From positions 35,218 through 99,217 of the forward strand of contig NZ_PYMB01000018.1 in NCBI RefSeq assembly GCF_003026455.1: a DNA stretch of 64,000 nucleotides. Reading direction: 5' to 3'. The translations under genes and the position numbers were made by a program. The stretch comes from Photobacterium rosenbergii. GTDB taxonomy: Bacteria > Pseudomonadota > Gammaproteobacteria > Enterobacterales > Vibrionaceae. The notes under the pieces were generated by a model. It was not told the DNA's origin, searched no databases, and saw nothing but the letters and a program-made list of their open reading frames with translations. Shown piece by piece: positions 63,944-64,000 of the stretch (the stretch's first letter is position 1; every line of letters starts with the position of its first letter).

Positions 63944-64000
63944 CATGGGGTTGGAAACCAAAGGCCATGATCACCGCATCGGCAGGCAGGGTATGCTCGC
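63914..64000 (-). other. Inverted piece of the gltD2 C-terminal region
   Basis: Read on the minus strand, the last 80 or so bases encode EHTLPADAVIMAFGFQPHA then MPWLAEFGV, which is the continuation expected after GRRR in gltD2 (E. coli GltD has a closely similar ADAVIMAFGF...PHxMxWL segment). The junction is at the 12-bp palindrome GCCGAATTCGGC (63918-63929), with a shared CGACGCCG or shorter stretch on the left. It continues past the window edge. Confidence 0.92.

Overview
This window is core chromosome of a gammaproteobacterium, most probably a member of the Vibrionaceae (Photobacterium, Grimontia or Vibrio-like; genus not resolved from sequence alone). The evidence is a VpsR-type regulator, an NptA-type Na+/phosphate carrier, small DUF3545- and DUF6482-like proteins, an rraA / DUF3293 / arcA cluster, and two neighbouring glutamate synthase operons. 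I see no rRNA, tRNA, CRISPR array, prophage or insertion sequence.

Layout. 1-2000: start of nhaA, then nptA and an 8-bp tandem repeat. 2.1-7.6 kb (minus strand): rppH-ptsP-TSUP permease-lgt, then thyA behind its own terminator. 7.6-8.2 kb: an AT-rich gap beside mutH with several DnaA-box-like sites, placed like the E. coli DARS2 locus. 8.2-14.1 kb: mutH, a DUF6482-like gene, tas, a small DUF1127-like gene with a leader-like upstream region, vpsR and a dicarboxylate symporter. 14.5-21.1 kb (minus): the enteric-order cluster xerD-dsbC-recJ-prfB-lysS, with fldB divergent; prfB carries the programmed +1 frameshift. 22-31.7 kb: brnQ, trmN6, srmB, yaaA, an alanine/glycine symporter, a DUF3545-like gene, a hemerythrin-like gene, ung and nfo. 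31.9-35.5 kb: grcA under an FNR-type promoter and two tandem paralogous symporters. 35.5-40.5 kb (minus): thrL-thrABC with a Thr/Ile attenuator. 40.7-51.3 kb: aceK, a small envelope protein, rraA, a DUF3293-like gene, arcA, a lipoprotein overlapping arcB, a PAS-GGDEF cyclase and a YhcC-like radical SAM protein. 51.9-64 kb: gltB1-gltD1 and gltB2-gltD2, two glutamate synthases of different lineage.

Themes. Oxygen and redox control recurs: ArcA and ArcB, perfect FNR boxes before grcA and arcA, and glycyl-radical repair. Cyclic-di-GMP appears twice (VpsR-like regulator and a GGEEF cyclase). DNA repair and replication genes are frequent (mutH, recJ, xerD, ung, nfo, DnaA boxes). Nitrogen assimilation closes the window.

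Most notable observations. (1) The last ~80 bases are the reverse complement of the next part of gltD2, so the gene is broken by an inversion or a chimeric join at a 12-bp palindrome. (2) There is a DARS2-like DnaA-box cluster next to mutH. (3) ArcB lacks the second redox cysteine (position 241). (4) A 22-codon leader ORF with mutually exclusive hairpins precedes a DUF1127-like gene. (5) The gltB1 leader shows GGA motifs in hairpin loops, as CsrA targets do. Start sites below were chosen from ribosome-binding sites and family lengths, and family names come from recognition by eye, not from a search.
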